Assembly: GCF_001677885.1 (NCBI RefSeq)
Contig: NZ_LOCQ01000050.1
Coordinates: forward strand, 62,001-126,000
DNA: 64,000 nt
Direction of reading: 5' to 3'
Source of the DNA: Janthinobacterium psychrotolerans
GTDB lineage: Bacteria > Pseudomonadota > Gammaproteobacteria > Burkholderiales > Burkholderiaceae_D
The notes under the pieces were generated by a model that had not been told where the DNA came from, did not search any database, and worked only from the letters and a program-made list of their open reading frames with translations. Shown one piece after another: positions 1 to 10,797 of the stretch (within the stretch, counting starts at the first letter, position 1; each line of letters starts with the position of its first letter). The position numbers and the translations under genes are program-made.

Positions 1-1
1 C

Positions 2-1675
2 CGGCTGCAATACCTCGACGATGCGCAAACCCATACCCTGCCCGCCAGCGAGGACGACCGGTTGACCGTGGCGCGGATGATGGGCCTGCCCGATGCGGCC
101 ACCCTGCTGGCACGGCTCGAAGCGCACCGCGTGTTCGTGGCCGGCCAGTTCGACGAGATGTTCAGCGACAAGACCAGCGGCGCGCCGCCGGCCGATACCG
201 GCCTCGATCCGCAGAGCTCGAACGACTGCGCCGCCTCGGACCAGCAGGAAGCCATCGAGGCACGCTTTGCCGCCCTCGGTTTCCATGAGCCGGCCGCCTG
301 TGCGCGCCGGCTGCTGGCCACCTGGCAGGCGCCGCGCCTGCAGTCGCTGCCCGAAGCGAGCCGCGCGCGCCTGGTCGCGCTGGTCAATGCGGCCCTGCCC
401 CTGATCACCGACTGCTCCATGTCGAACGGCAACGCCAGCCAGCTGGCCACCCTGGGCCGGCTGCTCGATTTCCTCGAAGCCATTGCGCGCCGTTCGGCCT
501 ACCTGTCGCTGCTGACCGAATACCCGCACACCCTGGAACGCGTGGTGCGCATGGTGTGCGCCAGCGGCTGGGCCGCCACCTTCCTGACGCAACACCCGAT
601 ACTGCTCGATGAACTATTGGATGAGCGCATCCGCCACAGCGTGCCCGATCCGGCAGCCCTGGCGCAAGACCTGCAGCGCCAGCTCGACGACGCACCGGGC
701 GACACCGAGCGGCAGATGGATATCTTGCGCGAAACCCATCATGCGCAGCTGTTCCAGTGCCTGGCGCAGGACCTGGCCGGCGACCTGAGCGTGGAAAAAC
801 TGGCCGACTACCTGTCACAGCTGGCCGACATCATCGTCGCCGCCACCGTGCAGGCGGTCTGGCAAACCTTGCCCACGCGCCACCGCGAGGTGCCGAAGTT
901 CGCCGTCATCGCATATGGCAAGCTGGGCGGCAAGGAGCTAGGCTATGTCTCCGATCTCGACGTGATCTTTCTGTTCGATGACGACGACCAGGAAGCGCCG
1001 GGCCTGTACGCCAAGCTGGCGCAGCGCTTCATTACCTGGATGACCTCGCATACTTCGGCCGGCATCCTGTTCGATATCGATATCGCGCTGCGCCCCGATG
1101 GCGCGTCCGGCATGCTGGTGTCGAGCGTGCAGGCGTTCGAGCGCTACCAGAGCAGCGCGGCCTGGGTGTGGGAACACCAGGCGCTGACGCGGGCGCGCTT
1201 TTGCGCCGGCGACGTCAATATCGGCAAGCATTTCGAGCGCATCCGCAACACCATCCTGTGCAAGGAACGCCCGGAAAACGGCCCGCTGAAGGGCGAAGTG
1301 GTGGCCATGCGCAAACGCATGATCGACGCCCATCCGCCGCGCCCCGGCAGTTTCGACCTGAAGCAGGACCCCGGCGGCATGATCGATATCGAGTTCATGG
1401 TGCAATACCTGGTGCTGCAGCATGCGGCGCGGTATCCACAGCTGACCGCCAACTCGGGCAATATCGCCCTGCTGCGCCTGTGCGGCGAACTGGGGCTGAT
1501 CGACGCCACCCTGGCCACCGGCGTGGCTGACGCCTACCGCGCGCTGCGCAAGCTGCAGCACCAGCTGCGTCTGCAAGGGCAGGACCTGGCGCGCGTGGCG
1601 CCCGAGCGCGTGCAAGCGCATGCCGACCAGGTGATGCATTTATGGCACACCATCTTTGCCAGCGTGATTGCGTAA
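2..1675 (+). CDS. glnE: Glutamine synthetase adenylyltransferase/adenylyl-removing enzyme, C-terminal part
   Basis: GlnE adds AMP to, and removes it from, a tyrosine of glutamine synthetase according to nitrogen status. The open frame runs in from the left edge, so the start lies outside the window. The first residues (RLQYLDDAQTH) are the conserved end of the N-terminal adenylyl-removing nucleotidyltransferase domain. The second nucleotidyltransferase (adenylylating) domain is complete, with AYGKLGGKELGYVSDLD followed by VIFLFD as its catalytic G-G...D-x-D signature, then RPDGASGML and LKQDPGGMIDIEF. About 557 codons are present of a family length above 900. Its target, glnA, is at 20.6-22.0 kb. 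The reading frame looks intact. Confidence 0.95.
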   Translation, partial: RLQYLDDAQTHTLPASEDDRLTVARMMGLPDAATLLARLEAHRVFVAGQFDEMFSDKTSGAPPADTGLDPQSSNDCAASDQQEAIEARFAALGFHEPAACARRLLATWQAPRLQSLPEASRARLVALVNAALPLITDCSMSNGNASQLATLGRLLDFLEAIARRSAYLSLLTEYPHTLERVVRMVCASGWAATFLTQHPILLDELLDERIRHSVPDPAALAQDLQRQLDDAPGDTERQMDILRETHHAQLFQCLAQDLAGDLSVEKLADYLSQLADIIVAATVQAVWQTLPTRHREVPKFAVIAYGKLGGKELGYVSDLDVIFLFDDDDQEAPGLYAKLAQRFITWMTSHTSAGILFDIDIALRPDGASGMLVSSVQAFERYQSSAAWVWEHQALTRARFCAGDVNIGKHFERIRNTILCKERPENGPLKGEVVAMRKRMIDAHPPRPGSFDLKQDPGGMIDIEFMVQYLVLQHAARYPQLTANSGNIALLRLCGELGLIDATLATGVADAYRALRKLQHQLRLQGQDLARVAPERVQAHADQVMHLWHTIFASVIA

Positions 1676-1767
1676 ATGAGGCAGCGGCGTATGATACGAA
1701 CAGGCAACTCCACTTCCCAGTGCCGTACAGGCCGCGCCGGGGTTGCCCATCATCCCAGGAGACAGCA

Positions 1768-2214
1768 ATGAATACATGTGTCAAAGCGGGCGTGCACGCC
1801 CTCCTCGCCGGCTTCATGGTCTGCGCCAGCGCGGCGGCATGGGCCGCGCCGAAAGGCACCGCAGACGAAGCGATCGCCATGACCAAGCGCGCCGTCGCCA
1901 TGATCAAGTCCGACGGCAAGGAAAAAGCGTTTGCGGCGATTTCCGATCCGGCGAATACCAGCTTCCATGACCGCGACCTGTATATCTATGTGTATGACAT
2001 GAATGGCGTCACCCTGGCACACGGCAACAATCCCAAGATGGTCGGCAAGAACCTGATCGACATGAAGGACAACGAGGGCAAGGCCGTGATCCGCGCGCTG
2101 ATCGCCACCGCCGGCAGCAAGGAAGGACGCGGCTGGGTCGACTTCAAGTGGCCCAACCCGACCACCAAGGTGGTCGAGCAAAAATCGGGCTATATCGAAC
2201 GGTCGACAATATGA
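1768..2214 (+). CDS. Periplasmic single-cache-domain protein with a frameshifted C-terminus
   Basis: The ATG at 1768 is preceded by an AGGAGA ribosome site. A start upstream at 1642 is open but lacks one and would overlap glnE. Residues 1-27 are a signal peptide ending AAAWAA. The rest is a small-molecule-sensing single cache domain (LYIYVYDMNGVTLAHG, NPKMVGKNLIDMKD, GRGWVDFKWPNP). Such free-standing periplasmic cache proteins bind small ligands, often organic acids, but the ligand here is unknown. The frame ends at 2214 in YIERSTI. In the next frame, directly after YIER, bases to 2240 encode VDNMIVGSGIYK and a stop, which is the usual ending of this family. One base therefore appears to be missing near 2199-2202. 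Confidence 0.85.
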   Translation: MNTCVKAGVHALLAGFMVCASAAAWAAPKGTADEAIAMTKRAVAMIKSDGKEKAFAAISDPANTSFHDRDLYIYVYDMNGVTLAHGNNPKMVGKNLIDMKDNEGKAVIRALIATAGSKEGRGWVDFKWPNPTTKVVEQKSGYIERSTI

Positions 2215-2259
2215 TCGTCGGCTCCGGCATCTACAAATAAGCCGCCCCCGCCGCCGCGC

Positions 2260-3042
2260 ATGGCCATCGACTACCTGACACGGCTGAGCGGCGCGCGGCG
2301 CGACACCAAGGCCAATTTGCAGCTCGGCTGCGTGCTGGCGCTGGTGGCAGGCGCCGTCAATGCCGGCGGTTTCCTGGCCATCGGCGGCTATACCTCACAC
2401 ATGACGGGCATCGTCTCGGGCATGGCCGACGACCTGGCGCTGGGCAACATCACGCTGGCGCTGGCGGCCTGGGGCGCCTGGCTGGCGTTTGTCAGCGGCG
2501 CGGCCGTGACCGCCATCATGGTCAACTGGGGCCGCCGCCGGCGCCTGCACAGCCAGTTCGCCATGAGCTTGCTGCTCGAAGCGCTGCTGTTGCTGCTGTT
2601 CGGCTTGACGGGCAACTACCTGGCGGCCATGCCAAACGTGCTGGGCCCGGTCACCATCTTGCTGCTGTGCTTTGTGATGGGACTGCAAAACGCCATCATC
2701 ACCAAGATCTCGGGTGCGGCCATCCGCACCACCCACGTGACAGGCTTGTCGACCGACATGGGCATTGAGGTGGGCAAGATGCTGTACTACAACCGCCGCC
2801 CGCTCGGGGCGCGCTCGGTGCGCGTCAACCGCGCCAAACTCGTCACCCACAGCCTGCTGATCAGCTGCTTTTTTACCGGCGGCGTGACCGGCGCGCTGGC
2901 CTTCAAGCATATCGGCTTTCCCGCCGCCACCATCATCCTGGCCTGCGTGCTGACCCTCTTGGCCGGCATGCCGGTGCTGCATGATGTGCGCCTGCTATGG
3001 CGTTTTTACCGGCGCCGGCTAGCGACGAAAAAAAACGCCTGA
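2260..3042 (+). CDS. DUF1275 (YoaK-type) membrane protein
   Basis: This 260-residue protein has about six hydrophobic helices and the family signatures VAGAVNAGGFLAIGGYTSHM, VMGLQNAIITKISG and TTHVTGLSTDMG. These mark the DUF1275/YoaK family of inner-membrane proteins of unproven transport function. It follows the cache protein by a few bases, and its ATG lies in a GC-rich stretch with no clear Shine-Dalgarno, so it may be read with the upstream gene. The C-terminus is strongly basic (RRRLATKKNA). A bidirectional terminator overlaps its stop codon. Family membership is secure; function is not. Confidence 0.88.
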   Translation: MAIDYLTRLSGARRDTKANLQLGCVLALVAGAVNAGGFLAIGGYTSHMTGIVSGMADDLALGNITLALAAWGAWLAFVSGAAVTAIMVNWGRRRRLHSQFAMSLLLEALLLLLFGLTGNYLAAMPNVLGPVTILLLCFVMGLQNAIITKISGAAIRTTHVTGLSTDMGIEVGKMLYYNRRPLGARSVRVNRAKLVTHSLLISCFFTGGVTGALAFKHIGFPAATIILACVLTLLAGMPVLHDVRLLWRFYRRRLATKKNA

Positions 3043-3066
3043 GTCGCGAGACCCAGGCGTTTTTGA
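3029..3066. terminator. Bidirectional rho-independent terminator between the DUF1275 gene and gap
   Basis: A hairpin with arms aaaaacgcctg and caggcgttttt, A-rich on the left and T-rich on the right, sits between the convergent DUF1275 gene and gap. It can stop transcription from both sides. Confidence 0.85.
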
Positions 3067-3081
3067 TGATTCAGCCGAAAT

Positions 3082-4092
<1,011 letters not shown>

Positions 4093-4128
4093 ACTCTGCT
4101 CCTGATTAAAAAAAAGGTACATAGCACA

Positions 4129-4153
4129 GCATCCGGCACGCAGCACCGGATGC
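4129..4153 (-). other. Hairpin in the tkt-gap intergenic space
   Basis: A perfect 8-bp inverted repeat (gcatccgg/ccggatgc, 9-base loop) lies between the tkt stop and the gap ribosome site. On the minus strand a run of eight Ts follows about 13 bases later, too far for a classical terminator. It could be a weak attenuator, a processing site or an mRNA-stabilising stem. Confidence 0.4.
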
Positions 4154-4165
4154 CGCAAAATCGTC

Positions 4166-6163
4166 TTACCCGGCGATAACAGCCTTGACTTTCGCCACGA
4201 CGTTCTCGACGGTGAAACCGAAATGCTTGAACAGCACGCCGGCCGGGGCCGACTCGCCGAAGGTATCGATACCCACCACGTCGCCTTCCAGGCCGACGTA
4301 TTTGTACCAGAAGCTGGTCACGCCCGCTTCGATGGCCACGCGCGGCACGCCTTTGGTCAATACGCTGGCTTTGTAAGCTGCGTCCTGGCGGTCATACACG
4401 TCGGTCGACGGCATCGACACCACGCGCACGTTGATGCCTTCGGAGGCCAGCGCGCTGGCGGCGGCAACCGCCAGTTCCACTTCGGAACCGGTGGCGATCA
4501 GGATCGCCTTGGCGTCAGCCACGTCGTTGAGCACATAACCGCCGCGGAAGATGTTGGCGATCGTTTCATTGGACCGTTCCTGGTACGGCAGGTTCTGGCG
4601 CGAGAAGATCAGGGTCGACGGACCATCCTTGCGGCGCACTGCCGCGCCCCAGGCCACGGCCGATTCGACCGTGTCGCACGGACGCCAGTTGTCCAGGTTC
4701 GGGATCAAACGCATCGACGAGACGTGCTCGACCGACTGGTGGGTCGGACCGTCTTCGCCCAGGCCGATCGAGTCGTGGGTAAACACGAAGATCGAGCGCA
4801 GCTTCATCAGCGCAGCCATGCGCAGCGCGTTGCGGCTGTAGTCCGAGAACGTCAGGAAGGTGGCGCCGAACGGAATATAGCCGCCGTGCAGGGTGATGCC
4901 GTTCATGATGGCGCTCATGCCGAATTCGCGCACGCCATAGTTGACGTGGTTGCCCGGTTTGCCCGAACGCACGGGGATCGATTCTTTCCAGTTGGTCAGG
5001 TTCGAGCTGGTGAGATCAGCCGAGCCGCCCAAAAATTCCGGCAGCGACGACGCCAGCGCCTGGATCGCGTTCTGGCTGGCCTTGCGGGTGGCGATGTTTT
5101 CCTTTTTCTCGACGCAGGAAGCGATCGCTGCGGCCAGCGCGGTTTCAAACGCCTCTGGCAGGTCGCCCTTCATGCGGCGGCTCAACTCGGATGCTTGCTG
5201 CGGGAATTCGCGGCTGTAGGCAGCGAAACGCTCATTCCAGTCGTTTTCCAGCACGGCGCCTTGTTCTTTCGCGTCCCAGGCCGTGTACAGCTCGGCAGGA
5301 ATCTCGAACGGGGCCGCATCCCAGCCGATGTATTCGCGCACGGCGGCGATTTCCTTGTCGCCCAGAGCGGCGCCATGGACCTTGTCGCCACCTTGCAGGT
5401 TCGGCGAACCCTTGCCGATGATGGTCTTGCAGCAGATCAGGGTCGGTTTCGATGCGGCCTTGGCGGCAGTGATGGCGGCGTCGACAGCGGCGACGTCATG
5501 GCCGTCGACGGCGCGGATCACGTTCCAGCCGTAGGCTTCGAAGCGGGCCGGGGTGTCGTCGGTGAACCAGCCTTCGACCTTGCCGTCGATCGAGATGCCG
5601 TTGTCGTCGTACAGGGCGATCAGCTTGTTCAGGCCCAGGGTGCCGGCCAGCGCGCACACTTCGTGCGAGATGCCTTCCATCAGGCAACCATCACCGACAA
5701 AAGCGTAGGTGTGGTGGTTGACGATGTCGTGGCCGGGTTTGTTGAATTCGGCGGCCAGCAGCTGTTCCGACAGCGCCATGCCGACGGCGTTGGCAATGCC
5801 CTGGCCCAGCGGGCCGGTGGTCGTTTCAATGCCGGGCGTGATATCGACTTCCGGGTGGCCCGGGGTTTTCGAATGCATCTGGCGGAAGGCCTTGATGTCG
5901 TCCATCGACAAGTCGTAGCCGGTCAGGTGCAGCAGGGAATAATGCAGCATCGAGCCGTGGCCGTTCGACAGCAGGAAGCGGTCGCGGTTCGGCCATTTCG
6001 GATTGCTCGGATTGTGGCGGTAGTGCCCACTCCACAGGGCAACTGCGATCTCGGCCATGCCCATCGGCATGCCAGGATGGCCGGAGTTGGCCTTTTGTAC
6101 AGCGTCCATTGCCAGTGCGCGGATCGCATTGGCCATTTTGGTAGTCGGGAGCGTAGTTGTCAT
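4166..6163 (-). CDS. tkt: Transketolase
   Basis: A thiamine-diphosphate enzyme of the pentose-phosphate and Calvin cycles that moves two-carbon units between sugar phosphates. The 665-residue length fits the family. Residues seen include the N-terminal [13 protein letters not shown], the ThDP-binding [12 protein letters not shown] with the downstream YDDN, the substrate-binding SNGHGSML, the pyrimidine-domain region [14 protein letters not shown] and the C-terminal domain ending in KAVIAG. It lies upstream of gap on the same strand, a common betaproteobacterial pairing (known of such genomes, not proof of an operon). The region 6164-6348 separates it from the divergent rsmE and should hold both promoters. 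Confidence 0.97.
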   Translation of the reverse strand: MTTTLPTTKMANAIRALAMDAVQKANSGHPGMPMGMAEIAVALWSGHYRHNPSNPKWPNRDRFLLSNGHGSMLHYSLLHLTGYDLSMDDIKAFRQMHSKTPGHPEVDITPGIETTTGPLGQGIANAVGMALSEQLLAAEFNKPGHDIVNHHTYAFVGDGCLMEGISHEVCALAGTLGLNKLIALYDDNGISIDGKVEGWFTDDTPARFEAYGWNVIRAVDGHDVAAVDAAITAAKAASKPTLICCKTIIGKGSPNLQGGDKVHGAALGDKEIAAVREYIGWDAAPFEIPAELYTAWDAKEQGAVLENDWNERFAAYSREFPQQASELSRRMKGDLPEAFETALAAAIASCVEKKENIATRKASQNAIQALASSLPEFLGGSADLTSSNLTNWKESIPVRSGKPGNHVNYGVREFGMSAIMNGITLHGGYIPFGATFLTFSDYSRNALRMAALMKLRSIFVFTHDSIGLGEDGPTHQSVEHVSSMRLIPNLDNWRPCDTVESAVAWGAAVRRKDGPSTLIFSRQNLPYQERSNETIANIFRGGYVLNDVADAKAILIATGSEVELAVAAASALASEGINVRVVSMPSTDVYDRQDAAYKASVLTKGVPRVAIEAGVTSFWYKYVGLEGDVVGIDTFGESAPAGVLFKHFGFTVENVVAKVKAVIAG

Positions 6164-6348
6164 GGTGGTGTGGGTCAGTCGCGAGTTTGAGATTCGTTTG
6201 CAGCAGCGCGCACAAGCAGCAGGCCGCTTTTGTAGTCAACTATTTTACCAGACTGGGGGGCCGCAAATTAGAATTGCAGCGTACTGCCACGCCAACTCGC
6301 TATACTTTAGTGCCTGTTTATCCATCTTTTTTCCCGTTCAGGAATTGC

Positions 6349-7074
6349 ATGCCACGTTTTTACTGCCCCCTGCCGCTCGTCCCCGGCACCACCATCGACC
6401 TGCCGGAAGCCGTCGCCCACCATATCGCCGTGGTGCGCCTGGCGCCCGGCGAACTGATCACCCTGTTCAATGGCGAGGGCGGCGAAGTGCAGGCCAGCAT
6501 CGTGTCGGTCGCCAAGCGCAGCGTGACCGCTGCCGTACAGACGCATATTGCGTGCGAGGTGGAGCTGCCGTATGCCGTGACCCTGGCGCAAGCCCTGCCG
6601 GAAGCGTCCAAGATGGACTGGATCATCGAAAAGGCGATCGAACTGGGCGCGGCCGGCATCGTGCCGCTGGCGGCCCAGCGCTGCGTGGTGCGCTTGTCAA
6701 ACGAGCGGGCCGAAAAGAAACTGGCCCACTGGCAGGGCATCATCGTCTCGGCCTCCGAGCAAAGCGGGCGCAACCGCCTGGCGCAGCTGGCGCCGCTACA
6801 GGAATTCCATGCATGGAGCCGCCAGCAGGACCCGCACCAGCGCATCATCCTGACGCCGCGCGCCGGGCAGTCACTGGCCAACTGGGCGCGCCACCAGCGG
6901 CCGCAGGCACTGACCCTGATGGTCGGGCCGGAAGGCGGGTTTACCGAGGCGGAAGAAACAGCGGCCGTCGCCGCCGGCGCCATCGGCCTGGCGATGGGAC
7001 CGCGCATCTTGCGCACCGAGACGGCGGGACTGGCGGCGCTGGCGACCTTGAGCGCGCTGTGGGGCGGCATGTAG
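6349..7074 (+). CDS. rsmE: 16S rRNA (uracil1498-N3)-methyltransferase
   Basis: RsmE methylates U1498 of 16S rRNA using S-adenosylmethionine. The start is ATG 6349, preceded by CAGGA. The open frame continues upstream, but those residues are not family-like. The 241-residue protein has an N-terminal PUA-like RNA-binding region (RFYCPLPLVPG, HHIAVVRL). Its C-terminal SPOUT/trefoil-knot domain carries KMDWIIEKAIELGAAGIVPL, MVGPEGGFTEAEE and MGPRILRTETA, the knot signatures for SAM binding. It is divergent from tkt. A degraded IS copy begins about 30 bases after the stop. Confidence 0.95.
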   Translation: MPRFYCPLPLVPGTTIDLPEAVAHHIAVVRLAPGELITLFNGEGGEVQASIVSVAKRSVTAAVQTHIACEVELPYAVTLAQALPEASKMDWIIEKAIELGAAGIVPLAAQRCVVRLSNERAEKKLAHWQGIIVSASEQSGRNRLAQLAPLQEFHAWSRQQDPHQRIILTPRAGQSLANWARHQRPQALTLMVGPEGGFTEAEETAAVAAGAIGLAMGPRILRTETAGLAALATLSALWGGM

Positions 7075-7101
7075 GCGATTTGTGACGCCGGCCATCAAAA
7101 A

Positions 7102-7662
7102 AGCTCTGTCAACACAAGCGGTGGGAACATCCTGAAAATTGCCGAGGCCTGACTGAACAGACCTATCGTTCCCGGAGCTCATCATGCATCCAGCCCAGTG
7201 GCAATGCTTCATCGCGCAGTTCGCGCAACTGTCGCAGCGCCAGCGTCATGTCCAGCACAGGTCTGCTGGGTGGTGCATCGCAACATGACGCCATCACGCT
7301 AATCGAGCCGACGGCGCGAGCGAACCTGCACGCTTGCCTGCCAGCGGTAATCGATCGCGACATCCTCCTGGTCAGCGATGGCCATCCGGCCTATCCCATT
7401 TTCGTCAGGGAAATTGGCATCCAGCACGAAACGGTCAACTTGCGTGCCGGCATCCCGTGCGCGGCACGGTCCACGTGCAGAACGTCAACGCCTATCACAG
7501 CCGCTTGCGTGGCTGGCTGCGAGCCTTCCACGGCGTGGCGACAGGCTACCTGCCGAACTGACTCGACTGGTGCCGGATACTCGACGCCAGGCGCATCTTG
7601 TCAGCGGAAAGCTTGCTCAGGGCCACCATGGGCACGTCTCCCCACTTGAAAGTGATATAGCC
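7102..7662 (+). mobile_element. Decayed IS1595/ISXO2-type element
   Basis: The fragment keeps a start-like MHPAQWQ peptide, a piece of the DDE domain ([25 protein letters not shown]) and, in another frame, the C-terminal part ([41 protein letters not shown]). These are ISXO2-like transposase sequences broken by frameshifts, a stop codon and an internal deletion. The ends (agctctgtcaacacaagcgg on the left; complement of gatatagcc on the right) resemble the terminal repeats of the better-preserved copy at 15.8 kb but are diverged. No convincing target duplication remains. It is a dead copy. Confidence 0.75.
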
Positions 7663-7694
7663 AAAAAAAACCGCCAGTTTGCGCTGGCGGTTTT
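7663..7694 (-). terminator. Terminator of the TonB-dependent receptor gene
   Basis: Perfect 11-bp arms (aaaaccgccag/ctggcggtttt) with a 6-base loop are followed, on the minus strand, by eight Ts. It lies about 45 bases past the receptor stop codon. Confidence 0.9.
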
Positions 7695-7740
7695 GAGTTG
7701 CGCTTGCACATATGCATGTGCAAGGCAGATTCAAGCTTTA

Positions 7741-10700
7741 TTAGAACTTGTAGTTGTACTCGGCGGTCAGTTTCACAGCGCGTGGCGAAGTGTAGCTGAT
7801 GCCACGGCCGTACGTCGGGTTGACAGCATTGTTACCAGCAGCAACGTTGTATTGCTCATCAACAACTTGTACGGTCTGCTTGTTCATTACGTTGAAAACG
7901 TCCATCTTCAGCGTCAAACCTTTGATCATCGCTGGGCGATAAGCAACGTTGGCGTCAAAGCGGATATCCCAAGGCAGGTTGCCGTAGCTACCACGTTTTG
8001 CATCCTTGCCGTCGCAGAAGAAATACACGGAGCCGTAGTTAGGTGCATCGTCTGACAGGTTGTCCTTGTTGCCGAAGCAGCTGCGTGGACGACCCGAAGC
8101 GGCCAGTGCATTACCGCCAACACTCCACTCTGGGCTCAGCTCGTAGTAACCGAAGGCCTTGATCTGGTGTTCACGATCATTCGGCAGCAAGCCGTAGGCG
8201 CCTTCCATCAGCTCAGGCGTATCCCAGGTCGATGTTGCGGCCACGTCGGTCTGTGCATTGTCCGAACGGGTCTGACCTTCGGTGTTGCCCTTGCTACGCG
8301 ACCAAGTGTAGTTCACACGGCCATACCAGCCGTTGCGGAATGGATGCTCAGCAAACAGATCGACGGCGGTGTAAGTACGTTTCGCCTTGTCGAAGCCCAG
8401 TTCATCAGCGGTCAGATGCACCAGGGTATATTTGCGGTCGCCATTGAAGTCAACACGGAAAGTATTGTCCTTGCCTGGATTGAACGTCACGCAGCCGAGG
8501 CCAGCCCAGTTCGACGTATCGACGTTGTTGCGGTCAGCCCAGCCTTGTACTGCACGGTCATCGCAATAGTCATCGATCGTTTGACGCAGCTGACGATAAG
8601 TGACTTTGGCGCCGAAGTTCAGGCTAGGCGAGAACGCTTTTTCAAAGCCCAGGGTCAGCTCATCCTGGTAGGTCGGCTTCAGATCGACGGCCGTAACGGT
8701 ACGGTAATCTTTCTCCTGACCCAGTTCATTGTTGGTCGAGAATGCACCGGTCAATGGGTTCAGGCCCGTAGGACGACCGAACTGGTCAGTACCGGTGTAC
8801 GTATAGTACTGGTAGGTGAACAGCGAACGGCTGGCGCCACGCACGGCCAGGTGGGTAGGGATCTGCACGGCGTAGCGACCGGCGCTACCGTACACTTTCA
8901 TCGATGCGTCACCGTTCACGTCCCAGGCCGCAGCCAGACGTGGCGAGAACTGGTTCTTGATTTCCAGGAATTTCTGGCCATCACCGTTTTTGTTGGTGAA
9001 AGTCTCGTTACGCAGACCAACTGTCAGCAGCAGGTCTTTGGTTGCCTGGTAGCGGTCTTCGATGTACTGAGCCGATTGATCCGAAAACGCGTCGGTACGC
9101 GAATCGAACAGCTGTTCACGTACATAGTAACCCTGGGTACCGAAACCGCCACCACTGGCCGTCGAAACGCGATAGCCGCCACCGAAGTTCAGCGGGGTAT
9201 TCGGGTTAGCGGCCTTGGCGTACGACCATTGGCCGCCGCCGCCCATCACGTCACCGGCATTGACCGACGACAGCTTGTTGTTGTCGAAGCCGCCGCGCAG
9301 TGTGTGCTGGCCGATCTTGTATTCCAGGTCGAAACGCGTCGACCTGACTTTGTTGCTGGCGTCGAGGGCCGCCACGGTGCCGCTCAGTACTTGCGGGCTG
9401 GAGTAGTTCAGGCCAGGAACGCGGTTGTTCGACGCAGCCACAACCTGGTACAGATTGGCCGGTGCGGTACCGATCGGATCGTATACGGAGGTGCTTGGCG
9501 TTTTGCTTTCACCATACAGTGCGGTCACGGTCAGGTTGTCGGTCAGGTTGCCCAGGTAGCGCAGGATCTGCGTTTCGGCGCCGACGGATGGCGAAAAGTC
9601 TTCGTTGTTCTTGTAATGCTGCTGGGCGGTTTTCACGCCGCGCTGGCTGGTCGAATAATCGTAGCCATACAGATTGCGATCAGTCTTGCCTTCATCACCG
9701 ATCAGGCTCAACTCCAGACGATGATTGTCGGTGATGTTCCAGTCAAACTTGCCGAAGTAGCGGTTGATTTTGTCTTTATTGGTGACAAAACCGGTGGTGC
9801 TGTTCGATGCCGAGGTACGCGTGCCATTGACGCGTGACCAGTCGGTACCACGTGCTTCAGCCGACAGGAACATGAACAGCTTGTCCTGGATGATCGGACC
9901 GCCAACATAGGCGCCATAGATGCGCTCGGTCTTCGAATTTTCGGAGTTGCGGCGGTACAGGGTACCATCGGTTGCCGCATTTTCAGGCTTGCCGGTGACA
10001 GCGTACATGCTGTTTTTGTAGTCCGAACGCAGCGAATTTGGCTCAATGCTGGCGGTCGCGCCAAATTCCCAGTTGTTGGTACCGCTCTTGGTGGTGATGT
10101 TGACCACGCCACCGACCGAACGGCCAAACTCGGCGCCGAAGCCGCCGGTCAGGATCTGTGCCTGGGCGATCGCGCCAAACGGCAGTTCAGACGCGCCCAG
10201 CTGCGTCAATGGATTGGTGACAGGGAAACCGTTGATGTAGTACGCGTTCTCGGAAGCACCACCGCCGCCGAACGAGGCGCCGGCCGAATAACGGGAGTCG
10301 GCGCGGGTGGTGTTCGGTGCCAGCTGGATGATGGCCGCGACGCTTTGTGCGATCGGCAGGCGGGCCAGTTCCTTGGCGGTGAAGGTCGCGCCATTGTTCG
10401 AACTCGAGACGTCGATGCGATTGCGGCGACCCGTTACTTGAACGGCTTGCACGCCTGCGGTAGCGGTGGCAAACGAGGCATCTACACCTTGACCGACCAG
10501 GACGTCAACTTCGACGGTGTTGCTGACTTGACCGTCACGTACCAGTTCTACTTTGTAGTGGCCTGGTGGCAAGGCGGTAGCGAAATAGCGGCCGCTGGCA
10601 TCCGGCACGACAGTACGCTTGGCACCGGTATCGGTATTGAGCAGGACAACCGTGCTGCCCGGCGCTGCCTCGACGTTACCGTAGATGTTACCGGAGGCAT

Positions 10701-10797
10701 TCGATTGCGCCATCGCAACAGGCACGACTGCAGCGGTCAGGGCGGCGGTGCTGAACGCGAGGGACAGCGCGCGTACTAAAACAGTTTTTCTCAACAT
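7741..10797 (-). CDS. TonB-dependent outer-membrane receptor, Oar/CarboxypepD_reg-like
   Basis: This 1018-residue protein has a signal peptide (cleavage near AMAQ, residue 30). A short beta-sandwich carboxypeptidase-regulatory-like domain follows at about 35-110 (TVVLLNTDTGAKR, ASGRYFATALPPGHYKVEL). Next is a plug domain (AELARLPIAQS-like segment, FGAEFGRSVGGVVNITTKSG). The remaining residues form a large beta-barrel ending in aromatic YNYKF, the usual BAM recognition end. No N-terminal STN signalling domain is seen. The plug plus regulatory domain resembles Oar-type receptors for large or peptidic substrates, but the ligand cannot be told from sequence. It is monocistronic, with its own terminator and a long regulated-looking upstream region. 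Confidence 0.9.
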   Translation of the reverse strand: MLRKTVLVRALSLAFSTAALTAAVVPVAMAQSNASGNIYGNVEAAPGSTVVLLNTDTGAKRTVVPDASGRYFATALPPGHYKVELVRDGQVSNTVEVDVLVGQGVDASFATATAGVQAVQVTGRRNRIDVSSSNNGATFTAKELARLPIAQSVAAIIQLAPNTTRADSRYSAGASFGGGGASENAYYINGFPVTNPLTQLGASELPFGAIAQAQILTGGFGAEFGRSVGGVVNITTKSGTNNWEFGATASIEPNSLRSDYKNSMYAVTGKPENAATDGTLYRRNSENSKTERIYGAYVGGPIIQDKLFMFLSAEARGTDWSRVNGTRTSASNSTTGFVTNKDKINRYFGKFDWNITDNHRLELSLIGDEGKTDRNLYGYDYSTSQRGVKTAQQHYKNNEDFSPSVGAETQILRYLGNLTDNLTVTALYGESKTPSTSVYDPIGTAPANLYQVVAASNNRVPGLNYSSPQVLSGTVAALDASNKVRSTRFDLEYKIGQHTLRGGFDNNKLSSVNAGDVMGGGGQWSYAKAANPNTPLNFGGGYRVSTASGGGFGTQGYYVREQLFDSRTDAFSDQSAQYIEDRYQATKDLLLTVGLRNETFTNKNGDGQKFLEIKNQFSPRLAAAWDVNGDASMKVYGSAGRYAVQIPTHLAVRGASRSLFTYQYYTYTGTDQFGRPTGLNPLTGAFSTNNELGQEKDYRTVTAVDLKPTYQDELTLGFEKAFSPSLNFGAKVTYRQLRQTIDDYCDDRAVQGWADRNNVDTSNWAGLGCVTFNPGKDNTFRVDFNGDRKYTLVHLTADELGFDKAKRTYTAVDLFAEHPFRNGWYGRVNYTWSRSKGNTEGQTRSDNAQTDVAATSTWDTPELMEGAYGLLPNDREHQIKAFGYYELSPEWSVGGNALAASGRPRSCFGNKDNLSDDAPNYGSVYFFCDGKDAKRGSYGNLPWDIRFDANVAYRPAMIKGLTLKMDVFNVMNKQTVQVVDEQYNVAAGNNAVNPTYGRGISYTSPRAVKLTAEYNYKF

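Noticed and set aside
7094-7670. Target-site duplication around the older IS1595-type copy
   Set aside because: Flanking bases are A-runs on both sides (atcaaaaa versus aaaaaaaa), which also belong to the terminator. No duplication can be claimed.
8167-9837. 556-codon plus-strand frame inside the TonB receptor gene
   Set aside because: It is antisense to the receptor, whose signal peptide, plug and barrel end are all in frame on the minus strand.
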